A stretch of DNA of 64,000 bases from Channallabes apus (Eukaryota > Chordata > Actinopteri > Siluriformes > Clariidae). Below are positions 43,176 through 56,034 of the stretch, in pieces. The stretch is taken from contig CM060112.1 of NCBI GenBank assembly GCA_030522415.1, forward strand, positions 2,787,001-2,851,000, in the 5' to 3' direction. The notes under the pieces were generated by a model. The model was not told where the DNA came from. It searched no databases and saw only the letters and a program-made list of their open reading frames with translations. A program made the translations under genes and the position numbers. Numbering within the stretch: the first letter of the stretch is position 1; every line of letters begins with the position of its first letter.

Positions 43176-43430
43176 TCCTCAGGGTGTGTTACCTGGCACA
43201 TTTTTCTCTGAGTGTTTCTCAGATGCTTCATGATGTGTGTTTCTCAGGCTGTGTATTTTGAGGTGTTTTTTTTTTGAGTTTTTTCAAGGTGTATTTCTCA
43301 AGGTGTTTTTCGTGGCGTATTTCCCTGTGTGTATTTGTGGATGTGAGTCTCGCACGCCGTTTGTTAAGGGCAAGTGTGATTCTCAAGGTCTGTTTCTCAA
43401 GGTGTGTTTTACAAATCTTTTTTCCCTGAT
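43059..43430. repeat. Degenerate ~20-bp minisatellite (GTGTTTCTCAAGG core) with TG run
   Basis: Strings GTGTTTCTCAAGGCATAT, GTGTTTCTCAGGCTGTG, GTATTTCTCAAGGTGTTT and CTGTTTCTCAAGGTGTG repeat at irregular spacing of about 18-24 bp. A (TG)n run lies at 43128-43172. The core is the reverse complement of the core of the array at 8316-8737. A CAGA-rich run lies at 43499-43540. Bases 43541-45281 are unique, with no gene seen. Confidence 0.7.
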
Positions 43431-44537
43431 TAGTCTTTTTTTCTGCTCGGTAGTAATTATATAAACACAAAAACAAAATAACACACACAACCAATAGCCA
43501 GACAGACAGACAACCAGACAGCCAGCCAGACAGACAGAGACGTACTCAGTTGCCAGCTACACCTACATGCCGGGTATTATGTGTGATGAGTTGTGTTTGC
43601 GTTGTTTTTGTATTCTTTGTCCCACATTGCCTGTGAACTTTCATGCGCTCGACCAGACGAAGACTTTTCCCATAACAGATTTTCTCGGTTCTCTGAACAA
43701 CAGACGGAAATGAAGTCCTCACCTTCTGGACCTCTCACTGTAATTTACTGTTCTCGCTTCTTAACAATCTGCAATAAAGTTCCGTTTTAAAACTTTCCTT
43801 TTCCATGACGACCTTTCTTAGTTTCCGCTCGGTGCTGACAGACTGCAGATGTCAAAGCCAACCTTAAATACGCATTTATAGCTGATATGTGCATGAAGGC
43901 GTTATTGAACAGCACACAGCTGGCACAAAATAATAAAAGAAAGAAAAACTATTTCATAAAACAGTTGTGCAGATGATATTATAATTGATAAATTTTTCCG
44001 TATAAACAGTTGTTTTGTTCCTGCTCGGTTTACAGAGCGCTCTTATTAAAGCTGACGTTGTGGAGTTTCATTGAATGAAATGCAGGAAAGAAGAGCAGGT
44101 AAATTTGTGCACACGTTAAATATATTTACTCTTATTTAATTTTTAAACCTTTGACGCTGTTTGTAATTTCCATGCTGAGACTATAAACATTTCAATAGGT
44201 CTTAGTTCATGTGCAGACCAAAACTAGCCGTGTAACACCGGACTAAAGCAAATTATAACCCTAACTCTGAGATGACGAAGCGCTTCCCAGCTGGAATGTT
44301 TGGTTGTTAAAATGTTATGGTGGTGTTGATGGGCAACAGTATGCATGCTGGGATGACGCTGGCTTTATGGTTGTTTTTTGATGAAAGGACATTGGGTTTT
44401 GACATACGAGACAATGACATGACAATGGGATAACGGTGAACCCGTACCCCAAACGCAAAGCTAAAAAAAAAAATGACTTGAAATCTATATTAATAGCAAA
44501 CTGATGGCCTGAGTAGGACACGAACTCTAGGCTGTGA

Positions 44538-44549
44538 CCAGTAGGGGGC
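44538..44549 (+). promoter_or_regulatory. CTCF-like core motif
   Basis: CCAGTAGGGGGC is a full match to CCASYAGRKGGC, in unique DNA. Binding is not shown by the sequence. Confidence 0.35.
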
Positions 44550-45279
44550 ATACTTTTAAAACTTGTAAATGCTTGTACATGCAGTAACACCACGTTACAC
44601 TAGAGTGAGAGCTAAGACACACTGCACAGTAAGATTTCTGAAAGAATATGAAAACACTACAAAAGATGTGCGACGCGCTGTTGCGTCCGTCCCGACCTCT
44701 GATCAGAACTCGAAACCCAGTTAGAAACCCAGGGCAGCGTGGAGGTGGTGGAACGTTGGGGCGAGCCGATGTTAACCGGCATAAACGCTCCGAGTAAAGG
44801 TTACAGTTCTGTTGTTTCAAGGTGGTATTTACAACATCGTGTTTGTGTTGTTCATTCAAGCGTCATTTTATCAAATTCATTCCAACATTCAAAAACAATG
44901 TGAACGTTGCAACATTGTTACAGCGGAATTAAACAGCCGCTCAATGCCATTTTTTAAAATACTTTTGACTTAAACATTTTTACAACCCAAAACAATTCGC
45001 CCCATCCCCTGTCAAACAACAAAAGATTCAAGAAAAACTAATTATATATATAATTATATATTTTACATGATTTAATATTTAATGCTTATGAAATATTGCA
45101 CAGCATTATTTTAGGAGAATGCATGACAAAATTGTAACTCTGCAAAACAAATAAACAAGCAAAAAAGTTATTTGTTCCATATTTTTCGAGAACACAATCC
45201 ATGTGTCAGGTTTGAAAACGAAGACCAGCTCGTCACCCAGGATCTTCCACTGGTTTTTGCAGACAGCTCATCCCTCTGG

Positions 45280-45281
<2 letters not shown>

Positions 45282-45358
<77 letters not shown>
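45282..45358. repeat. (TG)38 microsatellite
   Basis: Uninterrupted TG run. Flanks to 46019 are unique; no gene recognised. Confidence 0.96.
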
Positions 45359-45361
<3 letters not shown>

Positions 45362-46019
45362 ACCTCCACGGAGGCTTATGGCTTCCTTTCACCTTCTGGA
45401 ATTCCTGCCTCTGCTATCTGAAATCTTCAGGTCTTTGTCTGTCAGTGCTTCATCACAGCCAGACCGTCCTCTTCACTAGCCCGAGTTCATTCCGTCATTT
45501 ACGTTCCGCATTTCATTTCAGTGAGATAAACGCTGTGTGCACTCCTTCTTTCACAGACTGGACATTTACACGCTTATCATCCTGAGAGAAGGAAACGCCT
45601 CGTGATTTGTACAACATTCACACGTGAATAGCGTTTCAGAGTGAGCGGGCGTCACCTTCGAAGTAAGACGATGCAGGCTTTTGCACTCAGCCATGTAATT
45701 TCCCTTTTGTACGTTCTATTTTTACTTTGCTTTCATCATTCTAACAGATTGCACCACATTACCAAGACGAATTCCTTGTTTGTGAAAACGTACCTGGCAA
45801 TAAACTTGATTCTGACTTCCCCGCACCAAGCACACCTTTTCTCTGACCTTGTTGTGAAGTTTGTTTTTAATTTCTTTTAATTATTAATATTATTCCAACT
45901 GTAATCTATTACAACAGTCTATTAATACTAAGTACATAAAAATTACTCTGCACTATCTGTAAACAAAATGTCATCCTCACTATTTTTATTTCTTTTTTTG
46001 TAAATGATATTTTAACTAA

Positions 46020-46183
46020 GCAGGTGGCACAATGGTGTAGTGTTTAGGAGTGTGTGGCCTCACACCTTCAGGGTCTGGGTTCGATTCCCACCTCGGGCTC
46101 TGTGTGTGTGGAGGTCGCCTCCGGTTTCCTCCCACAGTCCAAAGACACACAGGCTAGATTAAAAGATGTTCCCTTATTGCCTG

Positions 46184-46217
<34 letters not shown>
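46020..46217 (+). repeat. SINE-like repeat R1, internally shortened, with TG tail
   Basis: GCAGGTGGCACAATGGTGTA, GTGTTTAGGAG (A-box region), GGGTTCGATTCCC at about 46077-46089 (B box) and CCTCCGGTTTCCTCCCACAG, with the middle shortened. A TG run (46185-46217) follows. Bases 46218-47109 are unique. Confidence 0.65.
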
Positions 46218-46220
<3 letters not shown>

Positions 46221-47323
46221 TAAAAGTCAAATAATGACATACAGTACAGTAAGTGTATGAGAGGATAAACAGGATATGTTGTAACAGTGTTTTAAAAGAT
46301 AGTAATAAAGGTAATGAAAAAAGTCATCAAACCAACAGTAGCCGAGATTTAGCTTCATACCAACATGAACAATATTACATTAATGGAAAAGACAAAAATT
46401 ACAAAGATGTGTTTTATATTCTGAGGGTAAATAAGGAGTTGATCTGAGAAATCCTTCTGTCTAATGCAAGCTATATTCGGTTTCTTTCGACCCACTAAGA
46501 CGATTATGTACTGTGTAAGAAAAGACAGAGCGACAGAAATGATGTAAAAAGGGAATTAGGTTCATTAAACTTGATTTTACTCTAAATTCACTCCCGCCCA
46601 CTGAACCTGTCCAAATATTGTTGGAGCAGAAATGGATTATTGAGGGTTTTTATGTTTTGAATCCGCACTAAACAGAGCACCATCATATTACTGAAGCGAG
46701 GGGAAGAAAAATCAATAGAAAAGCTGAAATGAAATCCTGTTTGGTGTTTGCAGGAAGACGTGTCACAGATCCGGCTAACATGTAGAACAAATCCGCTCTG
46801 GTCTGATCAGAACAAACCATCAAATACAGAGAGAACCCAGTCCTGGTCATGACATCGTTTTGGGGTCACTGTAGCTATTACATCATCGGAAACCTTTACT
46901 GTTTCATTCAGAATTATACAACAGTAAGTCCTGCCTGAACATAGACAATAACAGCACTGGGACGTACAACAGCGGAGTTTAATAAGGTTCTTAAGTTCTT
47001 AAGGTAAAATCTCGTATTGTGAAACTCTATAAACACTATAATTATATTTTTGTATATCAAAACAATCAAAACATTTAGAAAAGACATGTAAATAAAGTAA
47101 AATATAAAATACAGTGGCTTGCAAAAGTATTCGGCCCACATTTTCCACATTTTGTCACATTACAGCCACAAACATGAATCAATTTTATTGGAATTCCACG
47201 TGAAAGACCAATACAAAGTGGTGTACACGTGAGAAGTGGAACGAAAATCATACATGATTCCAAACATTTTTTACAAATAAATAACTGCAAAGTGGGGTGT
47301 GCGTAATTATTCAGCCCCCTGAG

Positions 47324-48317
47324 TCAATACTTTGTAGAACCACCTTTTGCTGCAATTACAGCTGCGAGTCTTTTAGGGTATGTCTCTACCAGCTTTGCAC
47401 ATCTAGAGACTGAAATCCTCGCACATTCTTCTTTGCAAAACAGCTCCAGCTCAGTCAGATTAGATGGACAGCGTTTGTGAACAGCAGTTTTCAGATCACT
47501 TCACAGATTCTCGATTGGATTTAGATCTGGACTTTGACTGGGCCATTCTAACACATGGATATGTTTTGTTTTAAACCATTCCATTGTTGCCCTGGCTTTA
47601 TGTTTAGGGTCGTTATCCTGCTGGAAGGTGAACCTCCGCCCCAGTCTCAAGTCTTTTGCAGACTCCAAGAGGTTTTCTTCCAAGATTGCCCTGTATTTGG
47701 CTCCATCCATCTTCCCATCAACTCTGACCAGCTTCCCTGTCCCTGCTGAAGAGAAGCACCCCAGAGCATGATGCTGCCACCACCATATTTGACAGTGGGG
47801 ATGGTGTGTTCAGAGTGATGTGCAGTGTTAGTTTACCGCCACACATAGCGTTTTGCATTTTGGCCAAAAAGTTCCATTTTGGTCTCATCTGACCAGAGCA
47901 CCTTCTTCCACATGTTTGCTGTGCAAACGGGACTTCTTATGGTTTTCTGGTAACAATGGCTTTCTTCTTGCCACTCTTCCATAAAGGCCAACTTTGTGCA
48001 GTGCACGACTAATAGTTGTCCTATGGACAGATTCCCCCACCTGAGCTGTAGATCTCTGCAGCTCGTCCAGAGTCACCATGGGCCTCTCGGCTGCATTTCT
48101 GATCAGCGCTCTCCTTGTTCGGCCTGTGAATTTAGGTGGACGGCCTCGTCTCGGTAGGTTTACAGTTGTGACATACTCCTTCCATTTCTGAATGATCGCT
48201 TGAACAGTGGCTCCGTGGGATGTTCAAGGCTTTGGAAATCTTTTTGTAGCCTAAGCCTGCTTTAAATTTCTCAATAACTTTATCCCTGACCTGTCTGGTG
48301 TGTTCTTTGGACTTCAT
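47324..48317 (-). pseudogene. Tc1-like transposase, frameshifted
   Basis: Minus strand, start ATGAAGTCCAAAG at 48317 (MKSKEHTRQVRDKVIEKFKA) and stop at 47324-47326 after AAKGGSTKY-like sequence. It has the paired helix-turn-helix region (48315-47885, with frame changes near 48210 and 48120), LWSDET near 47885 (first Asp), [10 protein letters not shown] near 47600 (second Asp) and NPIENL near 47505 (Glu). The part between about 47900 and 47940 lacks some residues. DD34E residues are all visible, but several frameshifts make it inactive. Least decayed Tc1 transposase in the window. Confidence 0.85.
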
Positions 48318-48600
48318 GGTGTTGTTGCTCCCAATATTCTCTTAGACAACCTCTGAGGCCGTCACAGAGCAGCTGTATTTGTACTGACATTAGATTACAC
48401 ACAGGTGCACTCTATTTAGTCATTAGCACTCATCAGGCAATGTCTATGGGCAACTGACTGCACTCAGACCAAAGGGGGCTGAATAATTACGCACACCCCA
48501 CTTTGCAGTTATTTATTTGTAAAAAATGTTTGGAATCATGTATGATTTTCGTTCCACTTCTCACGTGTACACCACTTTGTATTGGTCTTTCACGTGGAAT

Positions 48601-49214
48601 AGTAGCCAAACAGACCAATTGCTAAACAGGCTAGTAGCCTGAGACCCAAGGGATAAACAGACAAGGTACACAGCAGACTAGGTATGAAACAGACTAAGAA
48701 CTCTAAAGGTTAGTTGCTAAACGGGTTAGTACCTAAACAGACTAAGAGCTAATCAGACGATGAGAATAGACAGACTCAAAGACTAGACAGACTATGATCT
48801 AAACATGTTAGTAGTGCCCTCATTAGTATATACAGTATACAGACTAATAACTAAACATGCAATGGGGATTATTTACACATGAGGGTACACACAAAAGGCT
48901 AATTCTTCTAGAGGCTAATCCTGCTAGGAGACACAGAGACAAAGACATATTAATCTAAACAAACTTAAAGCTCCATAAACGAAAAAGGCCAACTGTCATC
49001 AAAACAAACTAAAACAAAACCAGATCAAACAAAACCCACTTAACAGAACTCGACCCAGTTTCCCAGAACAAACAGGTATTTATACTAATACTAATGAGCT
49101 TCCTCGGTTCAGCTGGGCATCCGTGTCAGCTGACCGAGGTGCCTTCTGGGAAACTGGATCTACAACCAAAAACTACAAAATACAAACACTGCCCTCTAGT
49201 GGGCAACCCTCACA
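48601..49214. mobile_element. Unclassified 614-bp insertion with tandem repeats and a hairpin
   Basis: Begins AGTAGCCAAACAGACC and ends GGGCAACCCTCACA. The bases AAT are repeated on both sides (48598-48600 and 49215-49217), a possible 3-bp target duplication. The first 380 bp are a degenerate ~18-bp array (CTAAACAGACTAAGAACT type). The right part has a perfect 14-bp inverted repeat, CCAGTTTCCCAGAA (49055-49068) and TTCTGGGAAACTGG (49144-49157), enclosing a second one, CCTCGGTTCAGCTG (49102-49115) and CAGCTGACCGAGG (49127-49139). No coding sequence. I cannot assign a class. Confidence 0.6.
49191..49202 (-). promoter_or_regulatory. CTCF-like core motif in the insert
   Basis: The minus strand reads CCACTAGAGGGC, a full match to CCASYAGRKGGC, just inside the right end of the 614-bp insert. 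Confidence 0.3.
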
Positions 49215-49469
49215 AATTCCAATACAATTGATTCATGTTTGTGGCTGTAATGTGACAAAATGTGGAAACGTTCAAGGGGGCCGAATACATTAAATCTCAC
49301 TTAACCTTAATTTATAATTCCTCTCGGCACCAACTGCTTAAAAAAATAAACTGAAAGCGGCTCCCTTTTCTTCGTGCTACCGTCCTTGATAACATTCTTG
49401 GAACACATGGTGCGAAGAAATATGAATATAATAGAAATAGAAATATGTAATATAAATATGTAAACTCGC

Positions 49470-49610
49470 TTCACTTGGCTTACCACTGGCGCAAACGAGT
49501 TTTGAACGGCTCCCGGACGTACGCACGACATAGCCAGCATTCAGTCCGACTATGTTTACTCGTATGCCAAACATGCTTTGTATGTCGAGGTACCACTGTG
49601 TACAGTATGT
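49470..49610 (-). mobile_element. DNA transposon end fragment (ACAGTGGTACCTCGACATAC type)
   Basis: The minus strand begins TGTACACAGTGGTACCTCGA then CATACAAAGCATG and GGCATACGAGT, resembling Tigger/pogo-like ends that read CGACATACGAG. The other end is not found. Bases 49611-49949 are unique. Confidence 0.35.
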
Positions 49611-49949
49611 ACTGTATGAGTGGGCGTGTTCCAGGTGTTGTCCAGTGGTTAATAACACTATAACTGTGTGTCTCAGCGTGGGTGAGAGTAGGTCTGTACG
49701 GTCCACAGTACTGAGGAGAGAGCAGCTGTCTGACAAAACCCACATTCACAACCAGTCACCGAAGCACTTTCAGTAAGAACACACATCTGATAACGTTATG
49801 TCGTCTTAAACAACACGCCGTCTCTGCTTCTAAGTCATTTCTTACACTAACCTCAAACATGAGGCTCAATACCAAAAAGTCTCTCTCTAGAACCTGACCA
49901 AGGGCACTACATGGAATGTGGAGCAAGTGATGAACTACATGCATTCTGT

Positions 49950-50230
49950 ATAAACATTATATAATTGATATAATCTATATAAACACTATACAAACTCTAA
50001 ACTCTATATAAACACTGTATATAAACACTACATAGAGACTATACCGTAAAAACTAAATATAAACTCTAAACATTATATACTTCATATAAACTTTAGAATT
50101 TATACAGAGTTAAATAAATACATACACCTTAAGTAAACTATAAAGTCCAAACTTTATATAAACTCTCTTATAGATTCTACTGTATATAGAGTTTATACTT
50201 TGTATGAACAGTGTATAAGCTCTACATGAA
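49950..50230. repeat. Degenerate AT-rich tandem array (TATAAACTCTAAAC type)
   Basis: CTATATAAACACTATA, AAACTCTAAACTCTATATAA, ACACTGTATATAAACACTA and so on, with units of about 18-22 bp. Bases 50231-52300 are unique AT-rich DNA without a recognised gene. Confidence 0.7.
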
Positions 50231-52309
50231 CTCAGTATAAACATTTATAATGTGTAAAGATAATCAGATCCAAGACAGATCACCTTAACACTTTTAATAA
50301 TAAAAAAACTGAGAGAAATTAGAGAACACATGGTGATTTGTTTCCTTACCAGTCGGCAGTTTAATGCAGTTTAATTATACACTCAATTAAAATCACGTGT
50401 AATAAAAAGGGTGAGAGATGATAATGAATTGCACAGCAGGAAAGAGAAAACACAGAAAAACGATCCTCTGATCAAACCATAAACGTGTTGCACAGAAAGA
50501 CGGCATTCGAGCGCCCGTCTTAAAGTTCGTATTATCAGATGAAAAAATATATTTGCCCAAATTGTTCATAAAAAATAAAGTGTGCCTTCTTCACGCGCCG
50601 GCCCAATCAGCTCCAGAAAACCAGATGTACCTGAAGCCTAGAGTTTGAATAATTACACAGAATTAACACTAACGTCCCTCTAATTATCATTTGCTAGTTT
50701 GCTTGTAAAATAAACATTGTACAAAAAAGGTCAGACTTTATTTATTTATGTATTTCATAATTTATCACTCACTCAATTATTCATTCTTTCATTAGTTATT
50801 TTTGTTAGTGTAAACATTTTGTGAAGCTCTGCTTTAGAAGCCACTGATTAAACAAATGATTAAGCACTCAAAAGAGTCAAAAGAAAAGAAAATTATGGAT
50901 TCAGAAAGAAAGAATGTTGATTTCATCAAAAGAGTCATTGACCTTGGGGAAAAAAAACAGGTAATGTTAATAAAATAAAAAAAAAAACTAACACTTTGTA
51001 ACAGCAACTTTACTAAGATTAAGAGGATTCCTTCTGTTCGCTTGTACAAATAATAGATCTTTTATAGTGCAATAATGACTTCTAGTTTGGAAATAACACA
51101 GTTTGAGCGATTTGTAATGCTCTTTGATTGTATGTGTGGTACACACTTCTTCTTAACACCTAGAACGTGTCAGGATTTTAACATTTAACTATTTTGCCCT
51201 TTGTAGGTTCTTTATGGGGTCTTCAAGGAAAAGTCAACAGATAAGTTCTACTGGAGTCCTTAAAGGTTCCTAGTTTAATGGAAGGAACATCTATATCTGT
51301 TTACAAACCATGTCCATGTAGATCTTTACTGTATGTTGGAGGCTAAGACCCGTTAGTTATCCCAGAAACCCTTAAGGAACCTTTAAGTATTGTAAACGTT
51401 CTAAATGTATTCCATTTTTTGGAAGGTTCTACATGAAACTGATGTGGGTCATTTTGTTTTGGCTAGGGACAAATTTTCTAGTTGTTTTATAAATTTGTGG
51501 TACTCTACGTACAGTATAATGCTGCTGTTTGCCTCTCGAATGTGGTGAACTGTTAATGATAATACATGATAATACGATTGTATGATCGCTCTTTGCACAG
51601 CCAACACGGGAGCCACATATTTTGGCGATACAAATTATCACTTGTTTTCTTTTTCATAAGCATGAAGACGAATCTGATGGGCATTTTCATTATCATGCTT
51701 TTAGAAAGCTGGGAACAGGAAATGAGGGAGGGTTTATTGTTTTATATTCCTCATGTTCATGTGAATGTCAAAAAAATACTTTAAAAATTTACCAAAGCAA
51801 ATCATTAAAACCAAACAGTTAAGGAAATAATCTTAAACAGAGGGAAAAGTACAGAAAAACAAATAAAACTGCAAATATATATATTTATAAATCTCAACAA
51901 CAACCAACCTAATAAGAAATAAAAAAGCAGTAAAAAAAGATAAGTTACAAAAAGAAAAAGGAAAACAGCAAACTAGAAAGTATGCAGTAAAACATAGAGA
52001 CAGCAGGTACAGGACGTTTATTGTTCAAAAATGGTTACAAAAGCTGTTTGTTGCATTTGATTATAATAATTACTGACTTTATTAGAGGTGACTTTAGGTC
52101 ACTGTGCTTACAGTATATAGCTATTATGAAGTCTTATGCTGTATATACTGTATATATATCTCACTATGTTCACTATGTTTCAATCCACAATGTAGTAGCA
52201 TTGTACATTTCTTTATTCTCATTGTTATTTATTTCTTATTGAGTTGCAAGTAAAGAGAGACTGTAGCTATTTGGCAGCTTGACAGGAGATTTTTTTATTT
52301 ATTTATTTC

Positions 52310-52700
52310 GACACCCGTCTCATGTCTCAATGTCAATTTTCTAAAACATCCTAAATCAACTATCTCCATCACCACAGAGATTCTTATCTCGACGCTCTCG
52401 GCTCTCGGTTCTCCGCCGCGTGGCAGGTACGTCCTCGGCTGATAAATGACACCTGTCATTAGAGAGTATCCGGAGAACCCATTTCTCCCTCGGCACAATA
52501 GCTGTCATCTCTCAGGGAGGCGAGCCGAGCGGCGGTGAGGAGCGAGCTCGGAGTAAACACTCATTCTCTCTTTAGGAGGCCCAATTAGACTCAGCATCTG
52601 AAAATCAGACGAGTATAAGCTCCTCATCGTCAAAAAAAGAGGAGGAACTCATCACCACATCGTCACAGAAATCAGCGAGGATTAAAAATTTATTCTGCCA
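52310..52700. promoter_or_regulatory. Candidate regulatory block with a TALE-type palindrome
   Basis: Complex unique DNA in a repeat-rich neighbourhood. TGACACCTGTCA at 52447-52458 is a perfect palindrome matching the TGIF/MEIS-type dimer site, and a further CTGTCA half-site lies at 52502-52507. A GC-richer piece (GGCGAGCCGAGCGGCGGTGA) is at about 52518-52537. An ATTT run (52291-52308) lies just to the left. Enhancer role is inference. Confidence 0.35.
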
Positions 52701-52814
52701 GTTGATGTGAGCTTTTAGTTCTCTTTAAAAATGTATCACTGCCTCGTCTTAAACATACTGTACGCTGTTTCTTACCGTGATATTAGGGATAGAAGTATGA
52801 GTCTGATACACACA

Positions 52815-55345
52815 TATACTATACACACACACACATACTATACACACACACATACTATATACACACACACACATATACTATACACACACATAATATACAC
52901 ACACACACACATACTATACACACACACATACGATATACACACACACATATACTATACACACACATAATATACACACACACACATATACTATACACACACA
53001 CATACGATATACACACACACACATATACTATACACACACATAATATACACACACACACATATACTATACACACACATATACTATACACACACATAATATA
53101 CACACACACACATATACTATACACACACACATACTATACACACACATAATATACACACACACACATATACTATACACACACACATACTATACACACACAT
53201 ACGATACACACACATATACTATACACACATATACTATACACACACATATACTATACACACATATACTATACACACACATATACTATACACACACATATAC
53301 TATACACACATATACTATACACACACATATACTATACACACACATATACTATACACACACATATACTATACACACACATATACTATACACACACATATAC
53401 TATACACACATATACTATACACACACATACTATACACACACATATACTATACACACACATATACTATACACACACATATACTATACACACACATATACTA
53501 TACACACACATATACTATACACACACATATACTATACACACACATACGATACACACACATATACTATACACACATATACTATACACACACATATACTATA
53601 CACACACACATACTATACACACACATATACTATACACACACATATACTATACACACACATATACTATACACACACATACTATACACACACATATACTATA
53701 CACACACATATACTATACACACACATATACTATACACACACATATACTATACACACACATATACTATACACACACATATACTATACACACACATACGATA
53801 CACACACATATACTATACACACATATACTATACACACACATATACTATACACACACACATACTATACACACACATATACTATACACACACATATACTATA
53901 CACACACACACACATATACTATACACACACACACATATACTATACACACATATACTATACACACACATATACTATACACACATATACTATACACACACAT
54001 ATACTATACACACACATATACTATACACACACACATACTATACACACACATACGATACACACACATATACTATACACACATATACTATACACACATATAC
54101 TATACACACACATATACTATACACACACACATATACTATACACACACATATACTATACACACACACATACTATACACACACATAATATACACACACACAC
54201 ATATACTATACACACACATATACTATACACACACACATATACTATACACACACATATACTATACACACACATATACTATACACACACACATACTATACAC
54301 ACACATAATATACACACACACACATATACTATACACACACATAAACTATACACACACATATACTATACACACATATACTATACACACACATAAACTATAC
54401 ACACACATATACTATACACACACATATACTATACACACATATACTATACACACACATATACTATACACACACACATACTATACACACACATATACTATAC
54501 ACACATATACTATACACACACATATACTATACACACACACATACTATACATACACATATACTATACACACACATATACTATACACACATAAACTATACAC
54601 ACAGATATACTATACACACACATATACTATACACACACATACGATACACACACATATACTATACACACACATACGATACACACACATATACTATACACAC
54701 ACATATACTATACACACACATACGATACACACACATATACTATACACACATATACTATACACACACATATACTATACACACACATATACTATACACACAC
54801 ATATACTATACACACACATACGATACACACACATATACTATACACACACATAAACTATACACACACATATACTATACACACACATATACTATACACACAT
54901 ATACTATACACACACATATACTATACACACACATATACTATACACACATATACTATACACACACACATACTATACACACACATACGATACACACACATAT
55001 ACTATACACACATATACTATACACACACATATACTATACACACACATATACTATACACACATATACTATACACACACATATACTATACACACACACATAC
55101 TATACATACACATATACTATACACACATAAACTATACACACACATATACTATACACACATAAACTATACACACACATATACTATACACACACATATACTA
55201 TACACACACATATACTATACACACATAAACTATACACACACATAAACTATACACACACATATACTATACACACATAAACTATACACACACATATACTATA
55301 CACACACATATACTATACACACATATACTATACACACACATACGA
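52815..55345. repeat. 2.5-kb minisatellite, ~17-bp unit (TATACTATACACACACA)
   Basis: Around 150 units of TATACTATA plus a CA spacer of variable length, giving mostly 17-bp and 15-bp spacing. Variant units TACGATA, TAATATA and TAAACTA are interspersed; the first 350 bp are enriched in TAATATA, and TAAACTA is enriched near the right end. Open frames of Tyr/Thr/His are by-products. Confidence 0.95.
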
Positions 55346-55711
55346 TACACACACACAGTTTTATGCTACATATGTCGGATTGGTTCAGTCATTTTTCTTT
55401 AATGATTCTCTAACACGAGTTGTTGATTTAGTTGAGTTGTTGTTGTCAGGACCTGTACAGCTCATCACTCAGACTTTATTAAATGTTTAATGCCCTAAAA
55501 GTCGTATTCGCACTTATGTACACACTGACCTTCCTTTCACCCTTTCTGATTTTCGTCTGTAGATTTTATTCTGTCATGAAAAAGGTGACCTTCTCTCATC
55601 CCTTCTGCCTTTATTTATTTCCATTTTCGAGCTTGTTTTACTTTCTTTCCTTTTCTTTCATTTTAATGACCTTTACTTTCCAGTGATTTTCTTTTTATTA
55701 ATCTCCTCTTC
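55346..55711. other. Unique stretch, no gene seen
   Basis: T-rich DNA with a pyrimidine-rich part (55560-55700). No exon or element recognised. Confidence 0.4.
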
Positions 55712-55982
55712 TCAATTCAATTCATTTAAATTTTTTATTTATATATCGCTTTTAAAAATGGTCATTGTCACAAAGCAGCTTTACAGCATCAAAAAAAAAA
55801 ATGAAATGGGTATTAAAAGTCTGAGGAAGTGTGTATGAAGCAAGATGATCAGATTGTTCCTGATGAACCAATCAAGGATGACGGTGCTGAGGGAAACACT
55901 CCCCGAGATGGGAACAGAAAGAACCCTTGTGGACATCCATGTGACGAGATCTCCAACCAGAAGCTGGACACCGGGACGAGTC
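55712..55982 (-). repeat. CR1/L2-type LINE 3' UTR fragment
   Basis: TCAATTCAATTCATTTAAAT, CGCTTTTAAAAATGGTCATT, GTCACAAAGCAGCTTTACAG and, further in, ACATCCATGTGACGAGATCT follow the 3' UTR of the LINE at 22263-22830 in the same order, with a deletion between. 5'-truncated, minus strand. Confidence 0.75.
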
Positions 55983-56034
55983 TTCTCTCTTTTATTTTAC
56001 ATTTTTCGGTAAACAATTAGAACCCCAGTGAGAA

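Larger units (their letters stand above)
47112..49289 (-). mobile_element. Tc1-like transposon with long inverted repeats, interrupted by a 614-bp insert
   Basis: The left end CAGTGGCTTGCAAAAGTATT follows TA (47110-47111). Inverted repeats of about 200 bp can be matched: 47112-47320 against 48480-48600 plus 49215-49289. The outermost ~18 bp of the right end are missing (it stops at GGGGGCCGAATAC). An insert at 48601-49214 splits the right inverted repeat. Without the insert the element would be about 1.56 kb, normal for this group. Confidence 0.87.

Noticed and set aside
46790..46920. Possible Tc1 remnant (CGCTCTGGTCTGATCAGAAC resembles the LWSDET codons)
   Set aside because: Only one short string agrees; neighbouring sequence does not follow any Tc1 order.
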